A stretch of 13,185 nucleotides of DNA from Pseudomonadota bacterium (GCA_021784255.1 JAJXSZ010000046.1:1-13185); one strand, 5' to 3'. Shown: positions 1 through 8,270, counted from the stretch's first letter. Notes: generated from the letters alone by a model not told the origin. Numbers and translations are program-made.

Positions 1-1
1 C

Positions 2-754
2 GAGGGCGCGCGACGCGGGCGCGTCGCGCTGCTCGCCGGCTGCGCGCAGCAGGTGATCGCGCCGGCGATCAACACGGCGACGATCCGGCTGCTGACGCGG
101 CTGGGGATCGAGGTCGTGGTGGCGCCGGACGGCGGCTGCTGCGGCGCGCTGACCCACCACATGGGCAAGCACGGACCGGCGCTCGCCGCCGCGCGCGCCA
201 ACATCGCCGCCTGGTCGCGCGAGATCGAGGGGCAGGGGCTGGACGCGATCCTCGTCAACACCTCCGGTTGCGGCACCACGGTGAAGGATTACGGCTTCCT
301 GCTGCGCGACGACGAGGCCTGGCGCGAGCGCGCGACCCGGGTTTCCGCGCTTGCGCTCGACATCAGCGAATATCTCGATCGTATCGGCTATGCACCGACA
401 CGGGCACGGCCCGGCCTCGTCGTCGCCTATCACGCCGCATGCAGCCTCCAGCACGGCCAGCGCGTGACCGAGGCGCCGAAACGGCTGCTGCGTGCGGCGG
501 GCTTCGAGGTCGTGGAGCCGGCCGAGGCGCATCTCTGCTGCGGCTCCGCCGGCACCTACAACATGCTGCAGCCGGAACTTTCCGCCCTCCTGCGCGAACG
601 CAAGCTGCTGGCGCTTCGCGCCACCGGCCCCGACTGCATCGCCGCCGGCAATGTCGGCTGCCTCACCCAGCTCGCGGGCGAGATCCCGTCGGTGCACACG
701 GTCGAGCTGCTCGACTGGATGGCCGGCGGCCCGCGTCCGGCCGGGCTCGGCTGA
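2..754 (+). CDS. glcF: Glycolate oxidase iron-sulfur subunit GlcF, C-terminal part (5' end outside window)
   Basis: The frame is open from the left edge, and 250 residues of the C-terminal half are visible (full-length GlcF is roughly 400-450 residues). GlcF is the electron-transfer subunit of membrane-associated glycolate oxidase (GlcDEF), which oxidises glycolate to glyoxylate. The visible part holds the two tandem cysteine-rich (CCG, DUF224-type) domains. The first has Cys14, 31 residues, then Cys-Cys-Gly in GCCGALTHHMGK. The second has Cys in YHAACSLQHGQR, 31 residues, then CCGSAGTYNML. These two matched C-X31-CCG motifs and the LLAGCAQQ opening are typical of GlcF. The N-terminal 4Fe-4S ferredoxin region must lie upstream of the window, probably with glcD and glcE. 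The gene converges on the TPR-glycosyltransferase gene with a 22-bp gap. No frameshift is seen. Confidence 0.93.
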   Translation, partial: EGARRGRVALLAGCAQQVIAPAINTATIRLLTRLGIEVVVAPDGGCCGALTHHMGKHGPALAAARANIAAWSREIEGQGLDAILVNTSGCGTTVKDYGFLLRDDEAWRERATRVSALALDISEYLDRIGYAPTRARPGLVVAYHAACSLQHGQRVTEAPKRLLRAAGFEVVEPAEAHLCCGSAGTYNMLQPELSALLRERKLLALRATGPDCIAAGNVGCLTQLAGEIPSVHTVELLDWMAGGPRPAGLG

Positions 755-781
755 GCGGGCGGGGCGAGGGGCGCGCTCAGC
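750..781. terminator. Weak inverted repeat between convergent genes
   Basis: GCTGAGCG (750-757) is repeated in inverted orientation as CGCTCAGC (774-781) with a 16-base loop. The TGA stop codons of both convergent genes lie inside the two arms. It could form an 8-bp stem in either transcript. No T-tract follows on either strand, so a role as a bidirectional terminator is only a guess, and the symmetry may come from both genes ending in similar codons. Confidence 0.25.
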
Positions 782-2165
782 GCGGCCCCGCGCGCAAGGC
801 GGCGGCGACCTGCGCGATCACCTCGTCCCAGGTTCCGGCGGTGCGCTGGCGGAACAGTCTGGCGGTCGGATACCAGGGGCTGTCGGAGCGTCCGCGCAGC
901 CAGCGCCAGTCGCACGCCCAGGGCAGCATGATCCAGACCGGCACGCCGAGCGCGCCGCTCAGGTGCGCCACGGCGGAATCGACCGTGACGACGAGATCGA
1001 GGCTGGCGATCAGGGCCGCGGTCTCGGCGAAATCGGTGAGCTGCGCCGAAAGGTCGCTCAGGCCGGGGAAGGCGCCGGTCGCCGCCATGTCGATCGCGGG
1101 AAACGGCTTCTGCAGGGCGACGAAGCTCGCGTTGCCGGTGGCGCCGAGCGGCGCCAGCCGGGCGAGGCGCAGCGAGCGGCGGCGATCGTTGGGATGCGTC
1201 GGGCGCCCGCTCCAGGCCAGGCCGATGCGCCGCAGCGGCCGCGGGGCGGTGCGGGCCAGGCGCTGCGCCCAGGCCGCGACGCGCACGGGGTCGGGCAGCA
1301 GATAGGGGATCTGGTCCGGTATCGTATCGATCGTGGTGTGGAACAGACCGGGCAGGGAGGAGAGGTGCGCGTGCGCGGCGTGGCCGGGAATGGCGTCCCA
1401 ATTCTGGTAGCAGGCCGCAACCCCCGGCATGCGGGCGAGCAGCGGCGCCAGCTCGGCGCTGCACCCGAGGAACACCGATTCGCAGCGCTGCGCCACCAGC
1501 TCGATGTAGCGCGCGAACTGAATGCTATCGCCGTAGCCCTGGTCGCCCACCAGCAGGATGCGGCCCCGGGGGATCCGCATGCCGTTCCAGCGCGCGGAGG
1601 TCAGCCGCGGCAGCAGGCCGCGCCCGGCCTCGGTCTCGTTGCGCCACTCGTACTCGATCCAGCCCGGCCCGAACTCGCCCGCCGCGAGCAGGCCCTCCGC
1701 CAGCGCCAGGTGCGCATCCGCGCGTGTCGGGTCGAGGCCGATCGCGCGCAGCTGGCAGGCGCTCGCGCTGTCATGGTCGCCAAGCTCGGCGAAGGCGAGC
1801 GACAGGTTGACCAGGTTGGCCGTGTCCGCGGGTGCCAGGCGCATCGCCTCGCTGCCGGCGGCAACGGCGTCCGCGGCGCGATCGAGCGCGCGGTAGAAGG
1901 CGCCGAGCTGGGCATGCCACGACGCCACCCCGGGTTGGCGGCGCAGGGCGGCCTCGAGCCATTCGACGGCGCGCGCTGGATCGCCGCTGCGCCCGGCGAT
2001 GACGCCTTGCAGCGCCAGGGCAGGGGGGTGGTCCGGCGCGGTGGCGAGGACGGCGCGGCAGACGCGGCGCGCCTCCTCCACGCGCCCCGCCTGCAGCGCC
2101 TGTTCGGCGCGCGCGAGGGCCTGGTCCGGCGTTTCGTGTTGCATGGCGGCCACGGTATCGCTCAT
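777..2165 (-). CDS. TPR protein with C-terminal GT9-like glycosyltransferase domain
   Basis: About 462 residues. Residues ~12-155 are helical repeats of tetratricopeptide type (for example PDHPPALALQGVIAGRSGD and ADTANLVNLSLAFAELGD). Residues ~200-462 resemble glycosyltransferase family 9 (ADP-heptose LPS heptosyltransferase-like). They carry GDQGYGDSIQFARY (207-220), IGLAWSG (314-320), VTVDSAVAHLSGALGVPVW (393-411) and DWRWLRGRSDSPWYPT (419-434). This TPR-plus-GT9 architecture is common in Proteobacteria and usually of unknown acceptor; it is expected to be cytoplasmic. I start at the ATG giving MSDTVAAM because an AGG sits 6 bases upstream. An ATG two codons earlier (2171) overlaps that AGG and is less likely. 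It is the last of four genes on the minus strand, after a hairpin-containing gap, so it may be read through or have its own promoter. Glycosylation of the upstream autotransporter is inference only. Confidence 0.85.
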   Translation of the reverse strand: MSDTVAAMQHETPDQALARAEQALQAGRVEEARRVCRAVLATAPDHPPALALQGVIAGRSGDPARAVEWLEAALRRQPGVASWHAQLGAFYRALDRAADAVAAGSEAMRLAPADTANLVNLSLAFAELGDHDSASACQLRAIGLDPTRADAHLALAEGLLAAGEFGPGWIEYEWRNETEAGRGLLPRLTSARWNGMRIPRGRILLVGDQGYGDSIQFARYIELVAQRCESVFLGCSAELAPLLARMPGVAACYQNWDAIPGHAAHAHLSSLPGLFHTTIDTIPDQIPYLLPDPVRVAAWAQRLARTAPRPLRRIGLAWSGRPTHPNDRRRSLRLARLAPLGATGNASFVALQKPFPAIDMAATGAFPGLSDLSAQLTDFAETAALIASLDLVVTVDSAVAHLSGALGVPVWIMLPWACDWRWLRGRSDSPWYPTARLFRQRTAGTWDEVIAQVAAALRAGPR

Positions 2166-2183
2166 CACCATCCTGGTAACACC

Positions 2184-2205
2184 GACCGGCGACCGGCAGA
2201 CCGGC
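2184..2205. repeat. Three GACCGGC direct repeats upstream of the TPR-glycosyltransferase gene
   Basis: GACCGGC occurs at 2184-2190, 2191-2197 and 2199-2205 (GCCGGTC on the coding strand of the downstream gene). The array ends about 20 bases upstream of the start at 2165. It may be a small regulatory repeat or a chance product of GC-rich sequence; no known binding motif is recognised. Confidence 0.4.
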
Positions 2206-2215
2206 GCGCAACGCT

Positions 2216-2250
2216 CGGGCGCAACCGCGACCGCCGCGCGGTAGCGCCCG
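2216..2250 (-). terminator. Strong hairpin just after the MFS gene
   Basis: CGGGCGC (2216-2222) pairs with GCGCCCG (2244-2250). Inside it ACCGCG (2224-2229) pairs with CGCGGT (2237-2242), with a single A-A mismatch between the two stems and a 7-base loop. It begins 7 bases past the MFS stop codon, the usual terminator location. No T-rich run follows on the minus strand, so it may be an attenuating or 3'-end-protecting structure instead of a classical intrinsic terminator. Confidence 0.45.
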
Positions 2251-2256
2251 GTTGGC

Positions 2257-3555
2257 TCAGTCCGCTTCCGCGGGCAGCGGGCGGCCCTTCGTCTCGACGC
2301 CGAGCCAGATCACGCCGGTGCCCACGACCAGCACCAGGGCGACCGCCGCGCAGGCCGCGGGGATCGAGCCGAAGACGCCGACCAGCAGGCCAGCGATGAT
2401 CGGGCCGGGCGCCGTCAGCAGCCGCGACATGTTGTAGCAGAAGCCCTGGCCGCTGGCGCGGATGCCGGTCGGGAACAGTTCCGGCAGATAGACCGCGAGC
2501 GTGCCGAAACTGCCGCCGAAGAAGAAGCCCATCACCGGCAGCAGCCGTTCGAGCTGCGGCAGCGTCGTCTGTGGGCGGAACAGGTAGAGGATCGTCGCCA
2601 GCAGCCCGGCGCAGAACAGGAAATAGCTCCAGCGCCGGCCGATCCGGTCCACCAGCGGCATCAGCGCGAGGAAGCCGAGCAGCGTGCCGACATTCATCAG
2701 CACGAAGAACCAGCCCACCGTGGCCGCCTGGCGAGCGGCACCGGCCGGGCCGAGCAGCTGGCCGATCCAGCCGGGCAGCAGCGTGAGCGCGCCCCAGCTT
2801 CCCATCATCAGCGCCAGTGCGGCGACCAGGCCGACCACGGTGTTGCGGCGCATCGCCGGGGCGAACAGCGCGGCGAAGGTCGCCGCCGCGGTGTCCGCCC
2901 GCCCGCCGGCCGCGGCGCGGGCCTGGGCACGCTGCCGCGCGTCGTGCCACAACGCGGGCTCGGGCAGGTTGCGGCGCATATAGGCGGCGGCGAACACCGG
3001 AATGATTCCGGCGATGAACACATAGCGCCAGCCAAGCGGGCCGAGCAGCATGGCGATGCCGCCGGCGAGGAACAGGCCAAACGGATAGGCCATCTGCATC
3101 ACCTGCATCGCCCGCGCGCGCGCGTGGTCGGGCCAGGTTTCCGCGACCAGGGCGCCGCCCGCCGCCCACTCGCCGCCGATGCCGAGCCCGGCGAGGAACT
3201 GGCAGAGGGCGAGCATCGGCCAGTTCAGCGCCAGGCCGCCGAGGGCGGTGAACACGCCGTAGATGAGGATGGTCCAGACCAGCGTCGCCGAACGCCCGAT
3301 CCGGTCCGCGACCACGCCGAACGCGACGCCGCCGAGGCCCCAGCCGAGGATCTTCACCCCGACCACCAGTCCGCCGACGCGCGCGATCGCGGCCGGGCTG
3401 GTGGCGCCGGTCAGGTCGCGCAGCGCCGGCACCATCACGAGGATGAACAGGTTGAGGTCCATCGCATCGAACATCCAGCCGAGGAAGCCGGAGGCCAGCG
3501 CGAGCCGCGGCGAGGCCACGCCCGCGGGCGGGGCCGGGCGAAGCACGCGGCTCAC
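2257..3555 (-). CDS. MFS permease (probable organic/aromatic acid:H+ symporter type)
   Basis: 432 residues, the normal length for a 12-helix major facilitator. The first helix carries GWMFDAMDLNLF (26-37). The loop-2/3 signature is GVVADRIGRSA (80-90), repeated in the second half as LVDRIGRRW (301-309). AGLGIGGEWAAGGALVAET (122-140) matches the conserved helix-4/5 region of sugar and organic-acid porters. LPELFPTGIRASGQG (357-371) and a terminal ETKGRPLP (421-428) complete the family pattern. These features fit the AAHS, SHS and sugar-porter branches, so the substrate is not determined. The start is GTG, overlapping the upstream ligase stop as GTGA (3555-3552), which implies translational coupling. 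A longer open frame to 4221 exists, but that part is a shadow of the ligase. The protein should sit in the inner membrane and import a carboxylate for the coupled ligase (inference). Confidence 0.88.
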   Translation of the reverse strand: MSRVLRPAPPAGVASPRLALASGFLGWMFDAMDLNLFILVMVPALRDLTGATSPAAIARVGGLVVGVKILGWGLGGVAFGVVADRIGRSATLVWTILIYGVFTALGGLALNWPMLALCQFLAGLGIGGEWAAGGALVAETWPDHARARAMQVMQMAYPFGLFLAGGIAMLLGPLGWRYVFIAGIIPVFAAAYMRRNLPEPALWHDARQRAQARAAAGGRADTAAATFAALFAPAMRRNTVVGLVAALALMMGSWGALTLLPGWIGQLLGPAGAARQAATVGWFFVLMNVGTLLGFLALMPLVDRIGRRWSYFLFCAGLLATILYLFRPQTTLPQLERLLPVMGFFFGGSFGTLAVYLPELFPTGIRASGQGFCYNMSRLLTAPGPIIAGLLVGVFGSIPAACAAVALVLVVGTGVIWLGVETKGRPLPAEAD

Positions 3556-4994
3556 GCCGTGCCCGGGGTCGTGCCCGGGGCCGCGCGCGCGGCAAGCTCG
3601 ATCAGCGTCTGCGTCATCACCTTGCCGTTGGCGTTGTGCGGCAACTGCGCCACCTGCAGGACGATGCGCGGCGCCAGCGGGCCGAGGTGCGCGGCGCAGT
3701 GCCGGTCCAGCGCCGGCCGGTCGATCGGCGCCGCGGCGACCACCGCGACTGCGACCTGGATCACCCCGTCGCGGTCGGGCACGCCGAACGCGGCCGCCGC
3801 GCTGATGCCGGGCAGCGCCAGCAGCACCTCCTCGACCTTGCGCGGGCTGATCTTCATGCCGCCGTGGTTGATGATCTCGACCGCGCGGGCGGCGATGACG
3901 AGGTGGCGGTCGGCGGTCACCATGCCGATGTCGCCGGTATAGAACCAGCCATCGCGAAAGCTCGAGGCGCTCGCCTCCGGGTCGTCCAGATAACCGGCGA
4001 TGTCGCCCGGCGTGCGCACCCGGATCAGGCCCTCGGTGCCGGGCGGGAGCGGCTGGTGCGTCGCGTCCACCGCCTGCGCCTCGACCCCCGGCTCCAGCAC
4101 GCCGACCGCGCCGGGCACGGGCGCGAGGTCCTCGCAGCGCCCCATGGCGACGACGCTGGTCTCGCTGGCGCCGAACGTCGCCATGATCTCCGGGCAGAGC
4201 TGCATCGTGGCGCGCCGCCACAGCGGCTCGGGCAGGCGGCTGCCGCCGGCGACGATCGAGCGCAGCGCGGGCGGGCGCGGCGCGTCGGGCGGCGTCGCCT
4301 CCAGGATCGCCTGCAGCACCGCAGGCGAGGTCATCAGCGAGGTGACGCGCTGCTCCACCAGGGAGCGGCGCAATTGGCCGGGATTGGAGAAGACGAGCGT
4401 GCCGCCGCCGGACAGGGTCGCGAGCACGACCCGCGTCGCCCAGTTGCCGTCCAGCCCGAGCGCACAGAGCACGACCGGCGCGAAGCTGGTGCGCGCGATC
4501 GGGTGGCCGGTCGCGGCGACGCGCGCGGCCATGGTGGCGTGACTGACCGGGCAGAAGCGCGGCAGGCCGGTGGTGCCGGAGGTGGCGAAGACGCGGAACA
4601 GCGCCGCCCCGCCGGGGTGCGGCGGCATCACCGCGACCGGCCCGGTGAGCCAGGCGGCGTCCAGCGCATGGCTGCGCAGCCCGGCCGGACCGGCCTCGCC
4701 CGGCATCACCAGGGCGGCGGAGAGGTAGCGCGTGGGGATGGACGGATCGCAGGTGACGACGCCGGCCCGCGCCAGGCCGAGGGCGACGATCAGCCCGAGC
4801 GCCTCGTCGCCGCCGGCGATGCGCAGCGAGACCAGCGTGCCCGGCTGCAGGCCGAGTTCCGTCGCGCGCCCGGCGGCGCGGCGGATCAGCGTGTCGAGCA
4901 TGCCGAAGGAGACGGGCTTGCCGTCGATCAGGATCAGCGCGGCAGTGTCCGGGCGGGTCTGCGCCACGGCGTGGATGGGCTCGACAATGTTCAT
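3552..4994 (-). CDS. Class I adenylate-forming enzyme (AMP-dependent acyl-CoA synthetase/ligase)
   Basis: 480 residues. It is expected to activate a carboxylic acid with ATP to an acyl-adenylate and then normally an acyl-CoA. Core motifs appear in order: the phosphate loop TSGTTGLPR (138-146, with Arg replacing the usual final Lys), MATFGASETS (271-280), YTGD (352-355), the hinge region with Arg370 and NHGGMKISPRKVEEV (376-390), and NANGKVMTQ (454-462) with the probable catalytic Lys458. There is no carrier-protein domain. The substrate cannot be read from sequence; short aromatic or aliphatic acids are both possible. I start at ATG 4994 (MNIVEPIHAV), since the only longer option is a TTG 36 bases upstream that adds an unconserved-looking leader. 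It begins 48 bases after the autotransporter stop and overlaps the MFS gene by 4 bases, so it is probably co-transcribed with at least the MFS gene. Confidence 0.88.
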   Translation of the reverse strand: MNIVEPIHAVAQTRPDTAALILIDGKPVSFGMLDTLIRRAAGRATELGLQPGTLVSLRIAGGDEALGLIVALGLARAGVVTCDPSIPTRYLSAALVMPGEAGPAGLRSHALDAAWLTGPVAVMPPHPGGAALFRVFATSGTTGLPRFCPVSHATMAARVAATGHPIARTSFAPVVLCALGLDGNWATRVVLATLSGGGTLVFSNPGQLRRSLVEQRVTSLMTSPAVLQAILEATPPDAPRPPALRSIVAGGSRLPEPLWRRATMQLCPEIMATFGASETSVVAMGRCEDLAPVPGAVGVLEPGVEAQAVDATHQPLPPGTEGLIRVRTPGDIAGYLDDPEASASSFRDGWFYTGDIGMVTADRHLVIAARAVEIINHGGMKISPRKVEEVLLALPGISAAAAFGVPDRDGVIQVAVAVVAAAPIDRPALDRHCAAHLGPLAPRIVLQVAQLPHNANGKVMTQTLIELAARAAPGTTPGTA

Positions 4995-5042
4995 CGCCGT
5001 ACCGCTACGCCAAGGGCACGTGGCAGCCAATCGTCCGCACGC

Positions 5043-8000
5043 TCAGAACCTGGTCGCGAGGCGCAACATCAGGGTGCCGATATTCGTCGAGCGGCCGGCC
5101 GTGTAGGAGGCGGTGGCACCGAGCCTGATCCCGCCGGGCACATTGGCGGTCAGTCCGAACCCGACATCGGCCAGGTTCGCGTCGCGCGACGGCGCGGCCA
5201 CCGCGAAGCCCAGCCCGTTCGAGTAGCTGCCCGCGGTGGTCACGCCCGAGGTGTCGAAGTTGTGCAGGTAGTAGGCGTGCACGTCCGGGCGCAGCAGCCA
5301 GCCACCGACGCTGGCCGGCTTGTAGGCCAGCCGGGCGCCGATCCGGCTCTGCACCAGGTCGAGGGCCACGCTGTTGATATGCGCGGACGGGCCGGTGCCG
5401 CCGCTCATCGTGTAGCCGTCGACGTTCATGTGCAGTTCGCGCAGCGAGGCGTTCGGCGTCAGCACCGCCCCGCCGCCGAGGGGAAGCTGGTAGCCGGCCC
5501 GCGCCTGCGCCTCGAGCTGGCTGCCGCCGTAGGAGCTGGTCTGGCGGCCGAGGAAGGCCATTTCCTGCTTGCTCGTGTAGCGGTCCAAGCCGCCGGACAG
5601 GGCGCCGTCGACAAAGAAACCGTGCCGCATGTAGCTGGCATAAACGCCGGCTTCCACGGTGGTCATCGTGTCCATGTTGGCCGATGCGCCGCCGGTGTAG
5701 TCGATGTTGCTGTTGCCGGCGGCGAAGGCGACGCCGATCCGCAGATCCGGCGAGACGCGGGTATCGGCGCCGATGGCCGCGCCATAGGTGTTGGCGGCGA
5801 AGCCCCCGAAATCCTGCACCGTGGACTGGTAGGCGGTGGAGGCGAAGGGCACCGACCAGAGCACGGTGTCGTGGCCGGTCGGCACGCTGGTCGCCGCGTG
5901 CGCCGCCATCTGCCGGTCGGCGATGGCACGGCCGAGCGCGGTGTTGGCGCCGAGGCCGTTGGCCAGTTCCGCAGCGGCGGAGGCGACCGAGCGCGGCGCC
6001 GCCTGCTGGGCGAAGGCGATCCGCTGGTCGAGCGGCAGCGCGGCGATCGCGGCGGTGACGTTGCTGTAGGTGGATGCGCTCAGCCCGGCGATGCGCGTCG
6101 CGTAGGCGGCGGCGGCCGAGTTCAGGTAGGTCGAGCCGGTGGGGAAGAGGCCGGCGGCATAGGACAGCAGGGCCGATTGCGTGGGCACGGCGAAGGTCAG
6201 CGTCAGGGTGCCGGCAGCGACCGGATCGGTGACGATCGGCGTGTTGTAGTAGGGGCTCGGGTTGTCGCTGGCCGCGGGCAGGGTGAGCCCGCCGCCGACC
6301 AGGGTCAGGCCGCCCTGGGCGAGGAGGATCGTGCTGCTTGCCGGCACGTTCGCCGCGCCGGAGAAGTGCACCAGAACGCTCTTTGTGCCCGGCGTGATCG
6401 TTGCGGCGCCGGTGACGGTGAGCTGAGCCACGCCGCTGGCGCCGGCGTCGATCTGCAGCGTGCCGCCGGCGCTCTGGACGTAGTCGCCTTGCAGCGTCGA
6501 GGACGTCGTGCTCGCGGCGAGCACGCCGTTGTTGGTGGTCAGCGCCGCGCCGACCGTGCCACCGACCGAGGCGAAGGCGCCCGAGGCGATGTTGAAGGCC
6601 TGCGCGCCCTGGATCGTGCCGCCGCCCGGCGCCAGCGTCAGCGCGCCGGAGAGGACGTTGACGGTATCGACGCCGGTGATGTTGCCGCCGGCGGTGAAGC
6701 TGCCCGAGCCGAGCGCGAAGTCCACCTCGCCGCCGCTGCCGGACTGGCCGATGACGTCGCCGACGATGGCCCCGCCGGTGACGGTCAGCGTGTCGCCGTT
6801 GCCGCTCTGCAGGATGGCGCCGATGATGGTGCCGGCGTTGAGGATCGAAAGCGGCGTGGCGCCGGCGGAATTGTCGATCGCGACGCCGGACCCGTTGGCG
6901 GGCCCGCCCTGGATCAGGCCGCTCGCGGTGTTGGTGATGCCGTTGTCGATGGAGCCGGTGTTGACGATCGCGGTGCCGAGCAGCGACTGGATCGTGCCGG
7001 CATTGACGATCGAGCCGAGCGTGCCGGAATTGGTGATGGCGATGCCGCCGCTGCCGGTCGCCTCGATGACGCCGGTGGCGGCGTTGGCGATGCTGCCGAG
7101 GTAGCTGTAGGCGTTGTTGATCGCGTTGGCGTTGGTTCCGCTGGCCTCGATCAGGCCCGCGTTGGCGAGCGTGTTCAGCGTGCCGTAGTTGTAGATGGCC
7201 GTGCTGCCGTCGCCGGAAGCCGTGATCGCGGCGCCGGCCGCGTTGGTCAGGGTGCCGATATAGCCATAGTTATTGTTGACGGTGGTGGCGTTGGTCCCGG
7301 TGGACGCGATCACGCCGCCGGCGAGGTTGCTGATGCTGCCGGTCCAGCCGTAGCTGTTGCCGTCGACATAGATCGCGCTGCCGTTGTTCCCGGCCGACAG
7401 GATCGACCCGGAATTGACGATCGCCGCCAGCGAGCCGTCGTTCTTGATGGCGCTGCCGGAGGCGCCGGTGGCCTGGATGACGCCGCCAGCATAATTGGTG
7501 ATGGTGCCGCTGTAGTTGTAGCTCTGGTTCAGGATCGCGACGCCGTTCGAGCCGGTTGCCTGGATCAGGCCGCTGTTGGTGATCGTTGCCAGCGTTCCGG
7601 GGTTGACGATGGCGTCGCCGTTGATCCCGCTCGCCTCGATCACCGCGCCGGCGGCGTTGTCGATGCTGCCGAAATAGCCGTAGTTGTTGTAGACCGCCTT
7701 GCCGTTGGTTCCCGTCGCCGAGATCACGCCGCCGGCGAGGTTGGTGAGGCTGCCGACGTAGGCGTAGTTATTGTTGACCGCCGCCGCGTCGGTCGCCGTG
7801 ACCTGGATCAGGCCGGCGTTGGTGATCGCCGTCAGCGTGCCATCGACCCCGATCGCGAAGGCCCCGCGGCCGCTGGCCTGGATGGTGCCGCCGGCGTTGT
7901 TGGCGAGCAGGTCGAGCGTCGTGCCGTTGGCGACCTTGACCCCGACGCCGAGGTCGATGGCGGTCTGGCCGGAGGCGATGGTGCCGCTGTTCAGGATCGC

Positions 8001-8270
8001 GGCAACGTCGCTGGCGGCGGTGACCACCGCCGGCTGCGTGCCGACCGCCGCCGGATCGATCGTCAGCCCGCCGGTGCTGGTCACGACCAGGGTCTGGCCC
8101 TGGAGGAGCTGCTGCAGCGTGGTCAGGCTGTTCTGCTGGGTCGAGACCGTGACGGTCGTGGGAATGAGGACCACCACGGCGCGCGCACTGCCGGCGGCGC
8201 CGAGGCTGGCAAAGCCGGCGGCCGAGGCGAGCAGCAGCGAGCGGAGCGACGGGGTGGCGATGCGTTTCAC
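5043..8270 (-). CDS. Type Va autotransporter with repetitive beta-solenoid passenger
   Basis: 1075 residues from a GTG start with AGGAGG 5 bases upstream. An in-frame GTG 13 codons earlier lacks such a site. A Sec signal peptide (about 1-31: KR-containing start, SLLLASAAGFASLGAAG core, ARA cleavage site) is followed by a passenger. Residues ~141-466 are about twelve imperfect rungs of 23-31 residues rich in Gly, Ala, Asn, Ser, Thr and Ile, such as YNNYGYFGSIDNAAGAVIEA and GTLATITNSGLIQATG. Residues ~490-695 continue as non-repetitive beta-rich sequence. A helical linker (~700-800) precedes the ~275-residue C-terminal beta-barrel (from about GHDTVLWSVPF), which ends in LMLRLATRF with the terminal Phe expected of an outer-membrane barrel. 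The passenger should be displayed on the cell surface, probably as an adhesin or structural protein. No protease or lipase motif is seen, and the passenger has no Cys. It leads a minus-strand gene string. Confidence 0.93.
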   Translation of the reverse strand: MKRIATPSLRSLLLASAAGFASLGAAGSARAVVVLIPTTVTVSTQQNSLTTLQQLLQGQTLVVTSTGGLTIDPAAVGTQPAVVTAASDVAAILNSGTIASGQTAIDLGVGVKVANGTTLDLLANNAGGTIQASGRGAFAIGVDGTLTAITNAGLIQVTATDAAAVNNNYAYVGSLTNLAGGVISATGTNGKAVYNNYGYFGSIDNAAGAVIEASGINGDAIVNPGTLATITNSGLIQATGSNGVAILNQSYNYSGTITNYAGGVIQATGASGSAIKNDGSLAAIVNSGSILSAGNNGSAIYVDGNSYGWTGSISNLAGGVIASTGTNATTVNNNYGYIGTLTNAAGAAITASGDGSTAIYNYGTLNTLANAGLIEASGTNANAINNAYSYLGSIANAATGVIEATGSGGIAITNSGTLGSIVNAGTIQSLLGTAIVNTGSIDNGITNTASGLIQGGPANGSGVAIDNSAGATPLSILNAGTIIGAILQSGNGDTLTVTGGAIVGDVIGQSGSGGEVDFALGSGSFTAGGNITGVDTVNVLSGALTLAPGGGTIQGAQAFNIASGAFASVGGTVGAALTTNNGVLAASTTSSTLQGDYVQSAGGTLQIDAGASGVAQLTVTGAATITPGTKSVLVHFSGAANVPASSTILLAQGGLTLVGGGLTLPAASDNPSPYYNTPIVTDPVAAGTLTLTFAVPTQSALLSYAAGLFPTGSTYLNSAAAAYATRIAGLSASTYSNVTAAIAALPLDQRIAFAQQAAPRSVASAAAELANGLGANTALGRAIADRQMAAHAATSVPTGHDTVLWSVPFASTAYQSTVQDFGGFAANTYGAAIGADTRVSPDLRIGVAFAAGNSNIDYTGGASANMDTMTTVEAGVYASYMRHGFFVDGALSGGLDRYTSKQEMAFLGRQTSSYGGSQLEAQARAGYQLPLGGGAVLTPNASLRELHMNVDGYTMSGGTGPSAHINSVALDLVQSRIGARLAYKPASVGGWLLRPDVHAYYLHNFDTSGVTTAGSYSNGLGFAVAAPSRDANLADVGFGLTANVPGGIRLGATASYTAGRSTNIGTLMLRLATRF
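6873..7850 (-). repeat. Coding repeats: alternating solenoid rungs of the autotransporter passenger
   Basis: Within residues ~141-466 the passenger is built of two rung types. Short rungs (23-25 residues) look like N-x-GTL-xx-I-x-N-[SA]-GLIQATG-x-NG-x-AI. Long rungs (28-31 residues) insert a Tyr-rich loop, for example NNNYAYVGSLTN, YNNYGYFGSIDN, LNQSYNYSGTITN, NNNYGYIGTLTN and NNAYSYLGSIAN. The order is mostly long/short alternating, with the first two long rungs adjacent. At DNA level the Tyr loops are locally AT-rich (for example tagttattgttgac near 7265 and 7768), so exact short repeats exist that could recombine. Confidence 0.85.

Noticed and set aside
492..2399. Long + strand open frame across the glcF end and the TPR-glycosyltransferase gene
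   Set aside because: Arg/Ala-rich shadow translation without recognisable domains. The overlapping real genes carry GlcF and TPR/GT9 motifs.
3556..4221. N-terminal extension of the MFS permease to give a 654-residue fusion
   Set aside because: The extra part is a shifted frame of the ligase C-terminus with no domain. The GTG at 3555 begins a normal-length MFS protein.
6873..7850. Passenger repeats as a CRISPR or DNA-level tandem array
   Set aside because: The repeat is at protein level with divergent codons and variable unit length. There are no constant repeats with unique spacers.
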